Shown: positions 19,095 to 27,893 of the stretch, in pieces | How the letters are laid out: each line of letters starts with the position of its first letter | Position numbering within the stretch: position 1 is the stretch's first letter | Assembly (NCBI GenBank): GCA_963723765.1 | Contig: CAVRSD010000002.1 | Span: forward strand, 186,001 to 250,000 | Reading direction: 5' to 3' | DNA length: 64,000 nt | Source: DATBAX01 sp963723765 | GTDB taxonomy: Bacteria > Acidobacteriota > Terriglobia > Terriglobales > Acidobacteriaceae | The notes under the pieces: model-generated | Seen by the model: the letters and a program-made list of their open reading frames with translations, nothing else | What the model was told of the DNA's origin: nothing | The model's database searches: none | Program-made: the position numbers and the translations under genes

Positions 19095-19778
19095 CTACTG
19101 CAAGGGCGGCGGAGTCATTCCCTGGAACGCTGTCCCCAGAAATTTTCCCTGGGCATCGAAATTCCAGTTGAAGATTGCGGAACCGGCGTGGGCGCAAGCG
19201 TGGCAGCCGTTAATCAGAGGATAGCCCACGGTAAACTGAATTCCGCCATTAGGCCCGGTTTGTGAGTTGGGCCATACTTTCCCATCACGATCCCCCGGCC
19301 ACACATCGATGTTGGGGAATTGAACCTTGAGATCTTGAAACTGGGAACTCTGTTTCATGGTTTTGGTATCGAGTAGCTTCAGGTCTTCCACATTCACGAT
19401 TTGTGGTCGTCCATTCACCAGTAGAAGGCCATAGTTCGTGTTAGCGCGCAGAGGATACGTGATCCATGCAAAAGCCACCGGACCCTCATCCTGAAACCCG
19501 GTCATAATGCCGAACTCACCTTGGTTTTCCTTGTAGAGTTCACGCGTAAAGCTTACGGCGTCGGCCGGGGCTCCCGCCTTTGTCATTTGAACGATCATGC
19601 ACTTGCCGTCGCCGGAAGTAGAAGATGTCTTATCACAGGCAGCGTGAGCGGCTGCCATGAACTGTGGCGAGACTTGCCACACCGCTGAAGCCTTTATTTT
19701 CATCGAAGGTTGCCCTGATTGTGCGGTTACGCATCCAGCCACGCACACAACAGCAGCAAGTAGAAGGGCCTTACGCAT
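19095..19778 (-). CDS. Exported lipoprotein with CxxCxH motif, function unknown
   Basis: About 227 residues from MRKALLLAAVVCVAGC; VAGC is a lipobox, so the protein is probably a lipid-anchored envelope protein. The body is mostly beta with SFTRELYKENQGEFGIMTGF and PVAFAWITYPLRANTNYGLLLVNG. Near the C terminus LINGCHACAHAGSAIF holds a Cys-His-x-Cys-x-His cluster that could bind a metal or form a disulfide; it is not a canonical CxxCH heme site. I do not recognise the family. The second ATG is preferred over 19790 because it starts the signal peptide directly. Confidence 0.7.
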   Translation of the reverse strand: MRKALLLAAVVCVAGCVTAQSGQPSMKIKASAVWQVSPQFMAAAHAACDKTSSTSGDGKCMIVQMTKAGAPADAVSFTRELYKENQGEFGIMTGFQDEGPVAFAWITYPLRANTNYGLLLVNGRPQIVNVEDLKLLDTKTMKQSSQFQDLKVQFPNIDVWPGDRDGKVWPNSQTGPNGGIQFTVGYPLINGCHACAHAGSAIFNWNFDAQGKFLGTAFQGMTPPPLQ

Positions 19779-19851
19779 GTTCTGCCTCATTGTTCCGCTT
19801 TCATTTCGCGTCCGATAATAATGTACACTCCGGCATGACCCGCAGCAGAAA

Positions 19852-20487
19852 TCATTTCTGCCTTTCCTCCACCAGAGCTTTCATGGCAAGACTTTCCGGA
19901 GTGTTGAGTTTGGTCAGCCCGTCGATCACACCCTGCTTCTCTCTTGCGGTCCGGTTCTGACTCACTTTCCACTTACCCTCAAGCCGCCGGATCGGCAGCT
20001 CCAGTCCGATGATCCCTTTCAAGAGTGATCCAATAAAATCTTTCGGTGCATCGCTGACTTTCCATGGAGCGGGAAATCCCGCTTCATGAATGTTGGTCAG
20101 ACTCGTCACATGGGCCAACAACCACTGCTCATCCTCGATCACTTTCAGCGGGGCATAAGCATGTACCACGGCATAATTCCAGGTTGGCACTTGTTCGGCA
20201 TGCTCACCGTTTTCGGAATACCAGGTGGGCGAAACGTAATGTTGATCACCGGCGAAGATCGCCAGCGCGTCTACTGTCGGCGAGAAGTCACGCCATTGCG
20301 TATTGGCCCGCGAGATGTGTCCCTTCAACCTGCCGAACTCCGAACCATCATCTTCGAACACCATCGGGATATGCGAAGCAAACAGGCCATGCGTTCCCAG
20401 GGTCACCAGGGTCGCCAGCGGATGGGACACCATCAGCGCCTGCATCACCGCAACGCGTTTCTCTTCGTTGTGCCTGGGAATATACAT
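19852..20487 (-). CDS. PaiB-type FMN-binding protein
   Basis: 211 residues with a split-barrel flavin-binding fold. Typical PaiB signatures are visible: MYIPRHNEE at the start, LATLVTLGTHGLFASHIPMVF, GHISRANTQWRDF, AIFAGDQHYVSPTWY and VPTWNYAVVHAYAPL. PaiB acts in Bacillus as a negative regulator of sporulation and protease genes; in other bacteria the members are annotated by fold only. It lies 61 bases upstream of the lipoprotein gene on the same strand, so they may be co-transcribed. Confidence 0.9.
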   Translation of the reverse strand: MYIPRHNEEKRVAVMQALMVSHPLATLVTLGTHGLFASHIPMVFEDDGSEFGRLKGHISRANTQWRDFSPTVDALAIFAGDQHYVSPTWYSENGEHAEQVPTWNYAVVHAYAPLKVIEDEQWLLAHVTSLTNIHEAGFPAPWKVSDAPKDFIGSLLKGIIGLELPIRRLEGKWKVSQNRTAREKQGVIDGLTKLNTPESLAMKALVEERQK

Positions 20488-20569
20488 GCCGAGTCTCCAC
20501 CGCCATTATCCAACACAGTTGTACAGGATCAAACTCAACCTAATCTCCGCAGGAGCGGAATGTGAAAGC

Positions 20570-20642
20570 CGGGTGCCCCATCCTAGCGCGTTCCAAGTCC
20601 GGGCAACCTGGATAAATTCAAAGCGCTAGGGTGGGATTCCAC
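20570..20642. repeat. Family A-like repeat with longer loop
   Basis: GGGTGCCCCATCCTAGCGCG, about 30 other bases, then AGCGCTAGGGTGGGATTCC. The arms pair over CCTAGCGC/GCGCTAGG. The ends match the family A hairpins at 739, 1495 and 1690 but the middle differs. Confidence 0.6.
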
Positions 20643-20668
20643 AAATGCTTGCACTTTTGGGACTTTCC

Positions 20669-22009
20669 TCACTTCTCAGAGATTGACTTCCGCAACTCCT
20701 CACTCGATCCCTGCAACAAATTTCGCAACACCGCCACTTCACCAGCAATTCCCGTCCTCAATGCGGGCTCCACGTCCGGCGCAAACAACGGCGAATGATT
20801 GGACGGCAAATTCCTTCCTTCCGCCTTGGCCTTCAGATATTCCTGCGGCTCTGCTCCGCCCAGTTCAAAATAAAATCCCGGAATACCTTGCTCGACGAAG
20901 TAAGAAAAATCCTCCGACGCCCCAATCGGTTCTTCACTCATAACATTCTGTTTCCCGAGCGTCGATTCGAGCACGCTTTTCTCGCGTACTGCCAGCGTCG
21001 GATCGTTGTACACCGAATCGCTTTGCTCGTAGCGATCGATCAGTGGCTCACGCGGCGCTCCTGCCGCTTCCGCTTCGGCCTTCACGATGCGCGCAATCGC
21101 AGCCAGTACTTGCTTGCGGATATCCGCTTTGTAGGTGCGTACCGTCAGCCCAAGTTCGGCTTGGTCGGGAATGATGTTGTTCTTCGTCCCGGCACGAACG
21201 TATCCCACGGTGACCACAGCCATCTCGCCCGGCTTAACCTCGCGGGACACAATGGTCTGCAACGCGAGGATGGTCCGTGCGGCAATCACGATCGGATCAA
21301 TCCCAGTTTGCGGCGCAGATCCATGCGCCCCTTTGCCATAAATTGTGATGCGCAGCGAATCCGCATTGGTGTCGTAGGTGCCGGACGCCACGGCCACTGT
21401 CCCTGCGGCAAATGTATTCACCACGTGTAGTGCCACGGCCACGTCAGGCTTGGGGAAGCGGCTGAGAAAGCCATCAGCCAGCATGGCCTTCGCACCGGAA
21501 ATGGTTTCTTCCGCGGGCTGACCGACCAGCATGAGCGTCCCATGCCATGTGTCCTTGCTATGGACCATGATCGCTGCGGCCGCCACCAACGACGACATGT
21601 GCACGTCGTGGCCGCAGGCATGCATCACGGCCACATCGCGGCCCGAGTCGTCTTTCGTATGAACTTTGCTCGCATAAGCGAGGCCAGTTTTTTCTTCCAC
21701 CGGAAGCGCGTCCAGTTCGGTGCGCAGCATGACGGTCGGCCCCGCTCCATTCTTCAGGATGGCTACGATCCCCGTGCCTCCGATGTGCTCCGTCACTTCG
21801 TACCCGAGACCACGCAGGAGTCCAGCCAGCCTCGCCGCCGTTTGCGTTTCATGCGACGACAGTTCGGGATTCTGATGCAGATCCAGATACAACGCATGAG
21901 CCTCGGGATAAACGCTGTCGACTTCCTTGGAAGTCACGGCATTCTGCGCACCAGCAGCGACAGTCAACCCAGCAAGCAGCAGGACGAGAAGAAGGTTTAC
22001 GGATTTCAT
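20669..22009 (-). CDS. Exported M20D amidohydrolase/peptidase
   Basis: 446 residues from the ATG at 22009, which begins a signal peptide (MKSVNLLLVLLLAGLTVAAGA). The catalytic domain has the metal site HACGHDVHM (Cys132, His134) and the general-base pair PAEE at 166-169, plus RTELDALPVEE. The lid domain (about 210-325) includes ITIYGKGAHGSAPQTGIDP. Members hydrolyse N-acyl or amide bonds of amino acids (hippurate, indole-acetyl conjugates). The export signal suggests periplasmic scavenging; the substrate cannot be read from the sequence. Confidence 0.9.
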   Translation of the reverse strand: MKSVNLLLVLLLAGLTVAAGAQNAVTSKEVDSVYPEAHALYLDLHQNPELSSHETQTAARLAGLLRGLGYEVTEHIGGTGIVAILKNGAGPTVMLRTELDALPVEEKTGLAYASKVHTKDDSGRDVAVMHACGHDVHMSSLVAAAAIMVHSKDTWHGTLMLVGQPAEETISGAKAMLADGFLSRFPKPDVAVALHVVNTFAAGTVAVASGTYDTNADSLRITIYGKGAHGSAPQTGIDPIVIAARTILALQTIVSREVKPGEMAVVTVGYVRAGTKNNIIPDQAELGLTVRTYKADIRKQVLAAIARIVKAEAEAAGAPREPLIDRYEQSDSVYNDPTLAVREKSVLESTLGKQNVMSEEPIGASEDFSYFVEQGIPGFYFELGGAEPQEYLKAKAEGRNLPSNHSPLFAPDVEPALRTGIAGEVAVLRNLLQGSSEELRKSISEK

Positions 22010-22169
22010 GGTGCACGCATGATAGCCGCGCGGCTGATCCACTGCAAACGGTTCGCTGCAAACGGGCTTCGACTTTTGCAGCGCTTGTGCTACGCTGTGG
22101 CGCTCGAAAAATGGCCCGGGCAATAAGCCACTGTTTTTGCAGGCCACGAACTCACGCGGAGGTTTAGTC

Positions 22170-22862
22170 ATGACTCTTGGCAAACGTTCAGCAGCAGAAT
22201 TCTTTGGAACATTTTGGTTGGTGTTTGGCGGATGCGGCAGCGCCGTGCTGGCTGCGGCTTTCCCCGGATTAGGAATTGGATTTGCAGGTGTGGCTCTGGC
22301 CTTCGGCCTCACCGTACTCACTATGGCCTTCGCCATCGGACACATTTCAGGCTGCCACTTGAATCCTGCCATCAGCGTCGGCCTCGTGGTAGGCAAGCGC
22401 TTCCCTGCTTCTGACTTGCTGCCTTATATTGTGGCGCAGGTGGCGGGCGCGATCGCGGCGGCGAGTGTTCTCTACGTCATCGCCAGCGGCAAAGCTGGCT
22501 TCGACCTGGCAAACGGCTTCGCCTCCAACGGATACGGCGAGCACTCTCCCGGCGGCTATTCCCTGCTGGCATGTCTGGTGGCGGAAATCGTGCTGACCAT
22601 GTTCTTTCTGATCGTAATCATGGGAGCGACCGACAGCCGCGCCCCTAAGGGCTTCGCGCCCATCGCCATCGGCTTGTGCCTGACGCTGATTCACCTGGTC
22701 TGCATTCCGGTCACCAACACCTCGGTCAACCCGGCACGCAGCACCGGCCCCGCCATCTTCGTCGGCGGATGGGCCCTGCATCAACTGTGGCTGTTCTGGC
22801 TGGCCCCAATCGTCGGCGGCGTTCTCGGCGGCGGCATCTACCGGGCACTGTTCAGCGAGTAG
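22170..22862 (+). CDS. aqpZ: Aquaporin Z
   Basis: 230 residues, six membrane helices. Both pore motifs are intact: NPA at 65-67 (GCHLNPAIS) and 187-189 (SVNPARS). The selectivity filter reads Phe45, His175, Thr184, Arg190, the water-specific set of E. coli AqpZ, and long stretches such as GIGFAGVALAFGLTVLTM and IPVTNTSVNPARST are near-identical to that protein. So it is a water channel rather than a glycerol facilitator. The ATG at 22170 follows GGAGGTTTAGTC. Two parS-like palindromes begin 22 bases after its stop. Confidence 0.95.
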   Translation: MTLGKRSAAEFFGTFWLVFGGCGSAVLAAAFPGLGIGFAGVALAFGLTVLTMAFAIGHISGCHLNPAISVGLVVGKRFPASDLLPYIVAQVAGAIAAASVLYVIASGKAGFDLANGFASNGYGEHSPGGYSLLACLVAEIVLTMFFLIVIMGATDSRAPKGFAPIAIGLCLTLIHLVCIPVTNTSVNPARSTGPAIFVGGWALHQLWLFWLAPIVGGVLGGGIYRALFSE

Positions 22863-22869
22863 GCAGCTT

Positions 22870-22940
22870 ACAAAATGAAGATATGTTCCCCGGGGAACAC
22901 AAGTGCGTTTTGCACAAATGTTCCCCGGGGAACATTTTGT
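22870..22940. promoter_or_regulatory. Twin 16-bp palindromes resembling parS / Noc-binding sites
   Basis: TGTTCCCCGGGGAACA occurs twice, at 22884-22899 and 22919-22934, each a perfect palindrome, with centres 35 bp apart. Between them GTGC-GTTTT-GCAC (22903-22915) makes a small hairpin at the midpoint, and ACAAAATG (22870-22877) / CATTTTGT (22933-22940) flank the set as an inverted pair. The outer bases TGTT...AACA match ParB parS (TGTTTCACGTGAAACA); the core CCCGGG matches the Noc site (TATTTCCCGGGAAATA). The protein bound is unknown. It is unlikely to be a terminator because no T run follows. Confidence 0.6.
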
Positions 22941-23236
22941 GCGTATGGAAGTGTACGTACGGGAATGTATGAAGTGGTTTTGGGTGTTGGAGTTGGCGGA
23001 AGGTTCCCGTTCTGAAACGAAGGATTGGCTTCTCGATTGGGCCTGAGCCACCCATGCGGGGCGTGAACCGAATTCGGCGCCTGGGTGGCACGGCTGAAGC
23101 CGGTGCCCTTCCCGGTTGCGTGCTTGATCGTAGTGCTTGAGGGCTGTGCCACTGACGGAGGCTGCGCGATTCAAATCCGGTACACCAACTGGAGTCAGAG
23201 TTTCGACAAGCTGGAAAGTTGATGCATCCATGAAAT

Positions 23237-23270
23237 CCCCGCTCAAGCGAAGCTTGAACGGGGCACCCGC
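23237..23270. repeat. Hairpin repeat ending GGGGCACCC
   Basis: CCCCGCTCAAGC, loop GAA, GCTTGAACGGGG, then CACCCGC. The stem has one mismatch. The GGGGCACCCG end is shared with the family C repeats at 41761 and 44238. The rest of 22941-23309 holds no convincing gene. Confidence 0.6.
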
Positions 23271-23309
23271 TTTCCTACAAATCAGTATTCTCTCCCAGCA
23301 AATCAGTCT

Positions 23310-23801
23310 TTACTTACCAGGAGCCTCGGGCGGTGTTGCGGCGGGAGTGGCGAGGTTTCTTAGATCGGTCACCAGAGCGGCCACGGCCGAATCAATATTC
23401 TTGAGCGCGGTTGCTTTCCGTGCCGCCACTGCGATGTTCTCGGCGAAGGCCCATAGAGTGACGTGAGTTTTGGAATCGATAATTACCAACCTCATCTGGC
23501 TTACACCACCTTGAAGGACGTAACGGATTTCCACCACCAGGTCGGCATCGGCGGGGCTGGAGACAAGTTCGTATCGTCCCCAAGTCTTCATAGCCGCGTA
23601 GAACGCATCGTACGGACGGTCCGTGGCGCCGAAGAATGGGGTGGTCACAGGCTCAGCATTGGAGATATATATCTTTTTCGCGTCGAGGACCTGGGCTGGC
23701 CTTGGAGCGGACGGCGGATCGGCGGGTTGTTCGGCGCTTAGTAATGGAATCGATAACAGTGCAATGGCAAGAACTACGCATAGGCTTCCCCGGTTGAACA
23801 T
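23310..23801 (-). CDS. Small exported protein, unknown function
   Basis: 163 residues from the ATG at 23801, chosen because GGAGAG lies seven bases before it. Signal peptide MFNRGSLCVVLAIALLSIPLLSA, a Pro-rich linker, then a compact alpha/beta domain: VLDAKKIYISNAEP, ADLVVEIRYVLQ, MRLVIIDSKTHVTLWAFAE. The domain order resembles small exported proteins common in soil Acidobacteriota, but I do not recognise a named family. Divergent from the heme-binding-like gene at 24052, with 250 bases between starts. Confidence 0.7.
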   Translation of the reverse strand: MFNRGSLCVVLAIALLSIPLLSAEQPADPPSAPRPAQVLDAKKIYISNAEPVTTPFFGATDRPYDAFYAAMKTWGRYELVSSPADADLVVEIRYVLQGGVSQMRLVIIDSKTHVTLWAFAENIAVAARKATALKNIDSAVAALVTDLRNLATPAATPPEAPGK

Positions 23802-24051
23802 ATTTCTCTCCATACGACGATAGTGGTCTAACTCTGAAAGACCAAACTCCGCAAAATCAGGAATGTTGTGCCGGTACAGTCTATCGCTAGTAAAGTTTTG
23901 TGAAGAATTGTCTGGGACTGGCAAAGGTACGTTTCAGCCTGACTTTGTTCCGCTATACTTTCGGCGGGATGGGGCATCTGACCGGCTCGGGCCGCGCCCT
24001 CCGCCTACATTCATCTGGAAAAGTAATCGGGTTGTTGGTAGCATCCTGCGC

Positions 24052-24516
24052 ATGTTCAAACTAATTTTTGTGATGTTCAGCCTCACGGCAGTGGTGCTGG
24101 CCGCCGATCTTCCGACCAGGAAACAGTTGAACCTGGCCACCATCAAAATCATGGTTGCCGCCGCGGAAGCGGAAGCCAAAAAGCAGAACGTCGAAGTGAC
24201 CATCTGCATTGTGGATGACAGCGGCAATCTGCTGTTTCTGGAAAAGGCGGACTCCGCTCCCCTCAACACCATCCAATTCGCGCAGAAGAAAGCGCGGCAC
24301 TCGGCGTTCTACAAGAGTCCGTCGCGGGAGGGTGCAGAGGCTTTGAAGAAAGGCAATCTGGATGTGCTGGCTTTCCCGGATTTTTTCCCCAACCAGGGTG
24401 GCCTGCCCATTCAGGTGGATGGACAAACTATCGGGGGGATCGCGGCCAGTGGCGCCAAGTCTGAGATTGACGAAGCTATCGCCCAAGCGGGGTTGGATGC
24501 GGTATTTAAGAAATAA
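24052..24516 (+). CDS. GlcG/HbpS-like (DUF336) exported protein
   Basis: 154 residues with a short signal peptide (MFKLIFVMFSLTAVVLA). The GlcG/HbpS fold is shown by ATIKIMVAAAEAEAKKQNVEVTICIVDDSGNLLFLEKAD, ARHSAFYKSPS, and the C-terminal GGLPIQVDGQTIGGIAASGAKSEIDEAIAQAGLDA. Members bind heme or cobalamin or are parts of glycolate and other catabolic loci; the ligand here is unknown. The ATG is the start of the signal peptide although no clear ribosome site precedes it. Confidence 0.85.
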   Translation: MFKLIFVMFSLTAVVLAADLPTRKQLNLATIKIMVAAAEAEAKKQNVEVTICIVDDSGNLLFLEKADSAPLNTIQFAQKKARHSAFYKSPSREGAEALKKGNLDVLAFPDFFPNQGGLPIQVDGQTIGGIAASGAKSEIDEAIAQAGLDAVFKK

Positions 24517-24590
24517 TGCGGATTAGAAAATCCCCGCCCCTGTCTCTCCAAAACTTGAAGAAACTAAGGACGGGGTGGCTTTCGGATTCA

Positions 24591-25709
24591 CTAGGGAGTA
24601 CAGCCGCCAGTGTAGGCGCAGCCTGTGTCCCCGAACCAAACCGAATACTTTCCTTCGACGACCGGATACGAAATGACCTGGGTAAAACCGTCATCGTACA
24701 TGTCAAAGATTTGAGTCGTGGGCGAGGTCGCGCCTGGTCCGAACTCGGTGCCTTTGAGGTTGTAGTCCCAGGACAGAGCAAAGTCCCAGATGTAGTTGGC
24801 CAGCGGATAAAGGCCATTCGAGCCACCAGGACGCTCGACGATAATTTCGGCGCTGTTCCCCAAGAGGCACGGCCCGGATAACCAGTTGAGTTGAAAAGTG
24901 CCGTATGCCAGGGTGGTTTCATCTTCAACAAACACGAACCCAGGATTGCAACCTCCAGAGGTGTCGTAGGATTCCACATACATGTCGTCTCCCGGATTCA
25001 CGGCAAAGACTTCGGTGACGAAGTAGCTCGGATACCATTCAATCCAAGCAAAATAGTTTTCACTCGTCTTGTTATTCTTGCAGAGGGCTTGTGATGAGCT
25101 ACCACCCTGCAATACATCGCCACTGCCAGTGCCATCGATGCCATTCCAGGTAACTTCCCAGTCGGTGCCGCCATCGCACACGTCAAATGCCTGTTGAACG
25201 ACCGGAACATTGAACTCGGAATAGACTGCGCTGAACGAAGTCTTGGGATTCCACTTGGTGATTTTGACGGTATTCGCGACTCCGCTCCAGTTACTGCTTG
25301 AGTAGGTAACCGGCGAGGCTGAAGTTGCGGACAGTTCGCTCTGTGGTTTCTTGCCGAGGATTACCGGGCTTGTCTTTACTTCAGGGTGGGATTTCAGTTC
25401 TCCTGTCCAACGTTTCCGGGCGCCCGACATGGCTCGCGCCCATAGCGCATAGCCGTGCGCGTCGTTTTCTTTGTCTGGCCGGGGCGGAAAACCAAAACTG
25501 GCAAGAGCTTCGTCGGACGCTGCCTGTGGATTAAAGTCCGCAGGCGGTGCCGGGAATGTTCGTATCCCAGCTATGTTTGTCTGAACCGTCGCTGCCGATT
25601 CATAAATCATGCGCGCGGCGTCGCTCTGCGCTGCCGCGAAAATTGTAAGACTGCCCACGAATGCCATGACGGCAATTGCCATGACGACGGATGTGATTGA
25701 ACGTCTCAT
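24591..25709 (-). CDS. Exported G1 family (eqolisin-type) glutamic peptidase
   Basis: 372 residues from the ATG at 25709 (GGGAGGAAT upstream). A signal peptide (MRRSITSVVMAIAVMAFVGSLTIFAAA) and an unrelated propeptide-like region (30-130) precede a beta-sandwich domain beginning TYSSSNWSGVA. Both catalytic residues of the G1 family appear in their motifs: Gln201 in GIDGTGSGDVLQGG and Glu224 in YFAWIEWYP. G1 peptidases are acid proteases best known from fungi, with bacterial homologues in acid-soil taxa. Activity at low pH outside the cell is inferred. It stands alone. Confidence 0.85.
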   Translation of the reverse strand: MRRSITSVVMAIAVMAFVGSLTIFAAAQSDAARMIYESAATVQTNIAGIRTFPAPPADFNPQAASDEALASFGFPPRPDKENDAHGYALWARAMSGARKRWTGELKSHPEVKTSPVILGKKPQSELSATSASPVTYSSSNWSGVANTVKITKWNPKTSFSAVYSEFNVPVVQQAFDVCDGGTDWEVTWNGIDGTGSGDVLQGGSSSQALCKNNKTSENYFAWIEWYPSYFVTEVFAVNPGDDMYVESYDTSGGCNPGFVFVEDETTLAYGTFQLNWLSGPCLLGNSAEIIVERPGGSNGLYPLANYIWDFALSWDYNLKGTEFGPGATSPTTQIFDMYDDGFTQVISYPVVEGKYSVWFGDTGCAYTGGCTP

Positions 25710-25975
25710 AATGATTCCTCCCAAATTTCGGTGGGTCTTGGCGAATACAGGCAGACAATCGAAAGATTTATAGCTAACGGAGACTCCCCATCCCCGCCGC
25801 ACCTGAAATTCCCCCCCACCGATGCCGCGCATGTTGCCTTAATCGAGTTTTGGTTTCAATAGTGCGGCCCTGTCGCTATCTTAATTTTCATGTCCCCGCA
25901 ACCTATTGAAAATACTATGGTTGCTGCAAAATCCCGCGACCCATGTAGAATTCTTCAGCTTGGGTTGGTAGGGAT

Positions 25976-27889
25976 ATGGGAGCTGAACCGGTAAGACCTC
26001 TGGACTCGATCAAGTTTGGAGATGACTTTGAGCTCGACCTGCGCACTTGTGCGTTGCGCCGGGCCGGTCGTCGGCTCAAACTCGAGCGTATCCCCACGGA
26101 AATTTTGCTCTTGCTGATCGAGCAAAAGGAGCAGATTGTCAGCCGGGAGCAGATCGTGGCGCGAGTCTGGGGAAATGGCGCCTTCCTCGATACCGACAAC
26201 AGCATCAATGGAGCTATCCGCAAGATTCGGCAGGTTCTCAGGGATGATCCCGAGCAACCCCGTTTTGTGCAAACAATTACGGGGAGAGGATACCGTTTCA
26301 TCGCATCTGTCATCGATATCGAAGTGGAAGCGCCAGCTGCCCCCCAGCTTCTTCCTGCACGCATCCAGGATCCGGTCAGTAAGCCCGGTCCGCGACGATG
26401 GTCGATTCCTCTCGCAGTCTTCATCAGCCTGATCTTGATTCTTGGCACCTGGTATCAGTGGTCGCACTCCAAAAGCCGGTTGCATCCTCCCGGCGAGAGA
26501 TTCATGCTGGCGGTCCTTCCCTTCGAAAATCTCACCGGAGATCCGGGACAGGACTACTTCAGTGACGGACTCACCGAGGAAATGATCAGCCAGTTGGGGA
26601 ACCTTGATCCCCAACATCTTGGTGTGATCGCCCGGACTTCGGTCATGCATTACAAACGCAGCCCGGAACCGTTGGACCGGGTGGGGCGCGAACTGGGTGT
26701 TCAGTACGTGCTGGAGGGGAGTGTCCGTCGTGATTCCGGGGAAGTACGAATCACCGCCCAATTGATCCAAGTGAAAGACCAATCCCACCTTTGGGCTCGG
26801 CAATATGATCGTGAACTCAGCGGTTTGTTGTCTCTGCAAGGCGAGATCGCCCGAGAAATTGCCGACGAGATTCAACTTACTCTCGGCGACCAACCGCGAA
26901 CCGATCCTGCCCGGCAGCAACCACTCTCTCCCCAGGCTCTCGAGGCTTATGACCTCTATCTCAATGGCCGGTACTGCTGGAACAAAAGGACGAGTCAGGG
27001 TTTTCAAGAGGCAGTCTCGTATTTTCAGCAGGCAATCGCCAAGGACCCCAATTATGCCCGTGCTTATGCTGGACTGGCCGATACTTACTCGCTGATGAGT
27101 GGATACAATATCGCCCTACCCAGGGAAGTCATGCCCAAGGCGCGGGTGGCGGCATTGCGGGCCCTGGAGATCGACGAGAAATTGCCGGAAGCCCACGCTT
27201 CTCTGGCTTTAATTGCCGAGAATTATGATTGGGACTGGCAAACTGCCGAGAAAGAATACCGGCGGGCCATTCAATTGGACCCCAATTACGCTACCGCCCA
27301 TCAGTGGTATGCAGAATACCTATCGTATCAGGGGCGCTTCGACGAAGCACTCGCGGAAAGCGAACGCGCACGACAACTGGATCCTCTCTCCTTGGTTATT
27401 CTCGCCGACAATGGCGCAATCTTGTACTTTTCGCGCCAATACGATCGCGCCATCCAACAGTTTCGCACGGTGCTGGAAATGGAGCCGCACTTCGGACGCG
27501 CCCACATGATGGACTACGCCTATGTGGAAAAGGGAATGTATGCGGAAGCACTGGCGGACATAGAGAAATGGCGTTTCGCAGAAGATCAGACCGCCTGGAC
27601 CTTAATGATGCAGGCTTATGTTTTTGGGCGGTCGGGAGATCAATTACATGCGCAACGCGCGCTAGAGCAATTGTTGCAGTGGAACCGGCACCAACCAATG
27701 GATCCCGCACCGGTTCTTTACGCTTATATTGGCACGGGCAACAAAGAGCAAGCTTTCGTCTGGTTAGAGAATGCCTACGCCGCACATTCTACGGCTCTCA
27801 CTACTCTGAAGGTAAACCCGATGTATGACCCGCTTCGAGGAGACCCGCGGTTTCTGGATCTTATGCGCCGGGTAGGATTGGCTCCTTAG
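25976..27889 (+). CDS. Winged-helix (CadC/OmpR-type) membrane regulator with TPR region
   Basis: 637 residues. The N-terminal winged helix (about 12-110) reads FELDLRTCALRRAGRRLKL, EQIVARVWGN and FVQTITGRGYRFIA, the Trans_reg_C DNA-binding domain. A membrane helix follows (IPLAVFISLILILGTWYQW, about 143-161). The outer part has a FlgO/TolB-N-like domain (AVLPFENLTGDPGQDYFSDGLTEE, VQYVLEGSVRRDSGEVRI) and TPR repeats to the end. It should bind DNA from the membrane and sense signals through the outer part, like CadC. Its targets are unknown; it faces the E1 gene with convergent stops four bases apart. Confidence 0.88.
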   Translation: MGAEPVRPLDSIKFGDDFELDLRTCALRRAGRRLKLERIPTEILLLLIEQKEQIVSREQIVARVWGNGAFLDTDNSINGAIRKIRQVLRDDPEQPRFVQTITGRGYRFIASVIDIEVEAPAAPQLLPARIQDPVSKPGPRRWSIPLAVFISLILILGTWYQWSHSKSRLHPPGERFMLAVLPFENLTGDPGQDYFSDGLTEEMISQLGNLDPQHLGVIARTSVMHYKRSPEPLDRVGRELGVQYVLEGSVRRDSGEVRITAQLIQVKDQSHLWARQYDRELSGLLSLQGEIAREIADEIQLTLGDQPRTDPARQQPLSPQALEAYDLYLNGRYCWNKRTSQGFQEAVSYFQQAIAKDPNYARAYAGLADTYSLMSGYNIALPREVMPKARVAALRALEIDEKLPEAHASLALIAENYDWDWQTAEKEYRRAIQLDPNYATAHQWYAEYLSYQGRFDEALAESERARQLDPLSLVILADNGAILYFSRQYDRAIQQFRTVLEMEPHFGRAHMMDYAYVEKGMYAEALADIEKWRFAEDQTAWTLMMQAYVFGRSGDQLHAQRALEQLLQWNRHQPMDPAPVLYAYIGTGNKEQAFVWLENAYAAHSTALTTLKVNPMYDPLRGDPRFLDLMRRVGLAP

Positions 27890-27893
27890 AAAT

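Noticed and set aside
22870..22940. CRISPR-like pair of repeats
   Set aside because: Only two copies, each itself a palindrome of 16 bp with a 19-base spacer; no further units or cas genes.
22676..22972. Small frame with two MFPGEH/CSPGN-like peptide repeats
   Set aside because: The repeated peptide comes from translating the twin palindromes; the frame mostly overlaps aqpZ.
23137..23165. GCCACTG resembling a B12-riboswitch box
   Set aside because: No other conserved cobalamin-riboswitch elements lie around it and no cobalamin gene follows.
25955..27007. A 350-codon minus-strand open frame opposite the winged-helix/TPR regulator
   Set aside because: It lies wholly opposite a gene with clear domains, has no recognisable motifs and no ribosome site; it is a high-GC antisense shadow.
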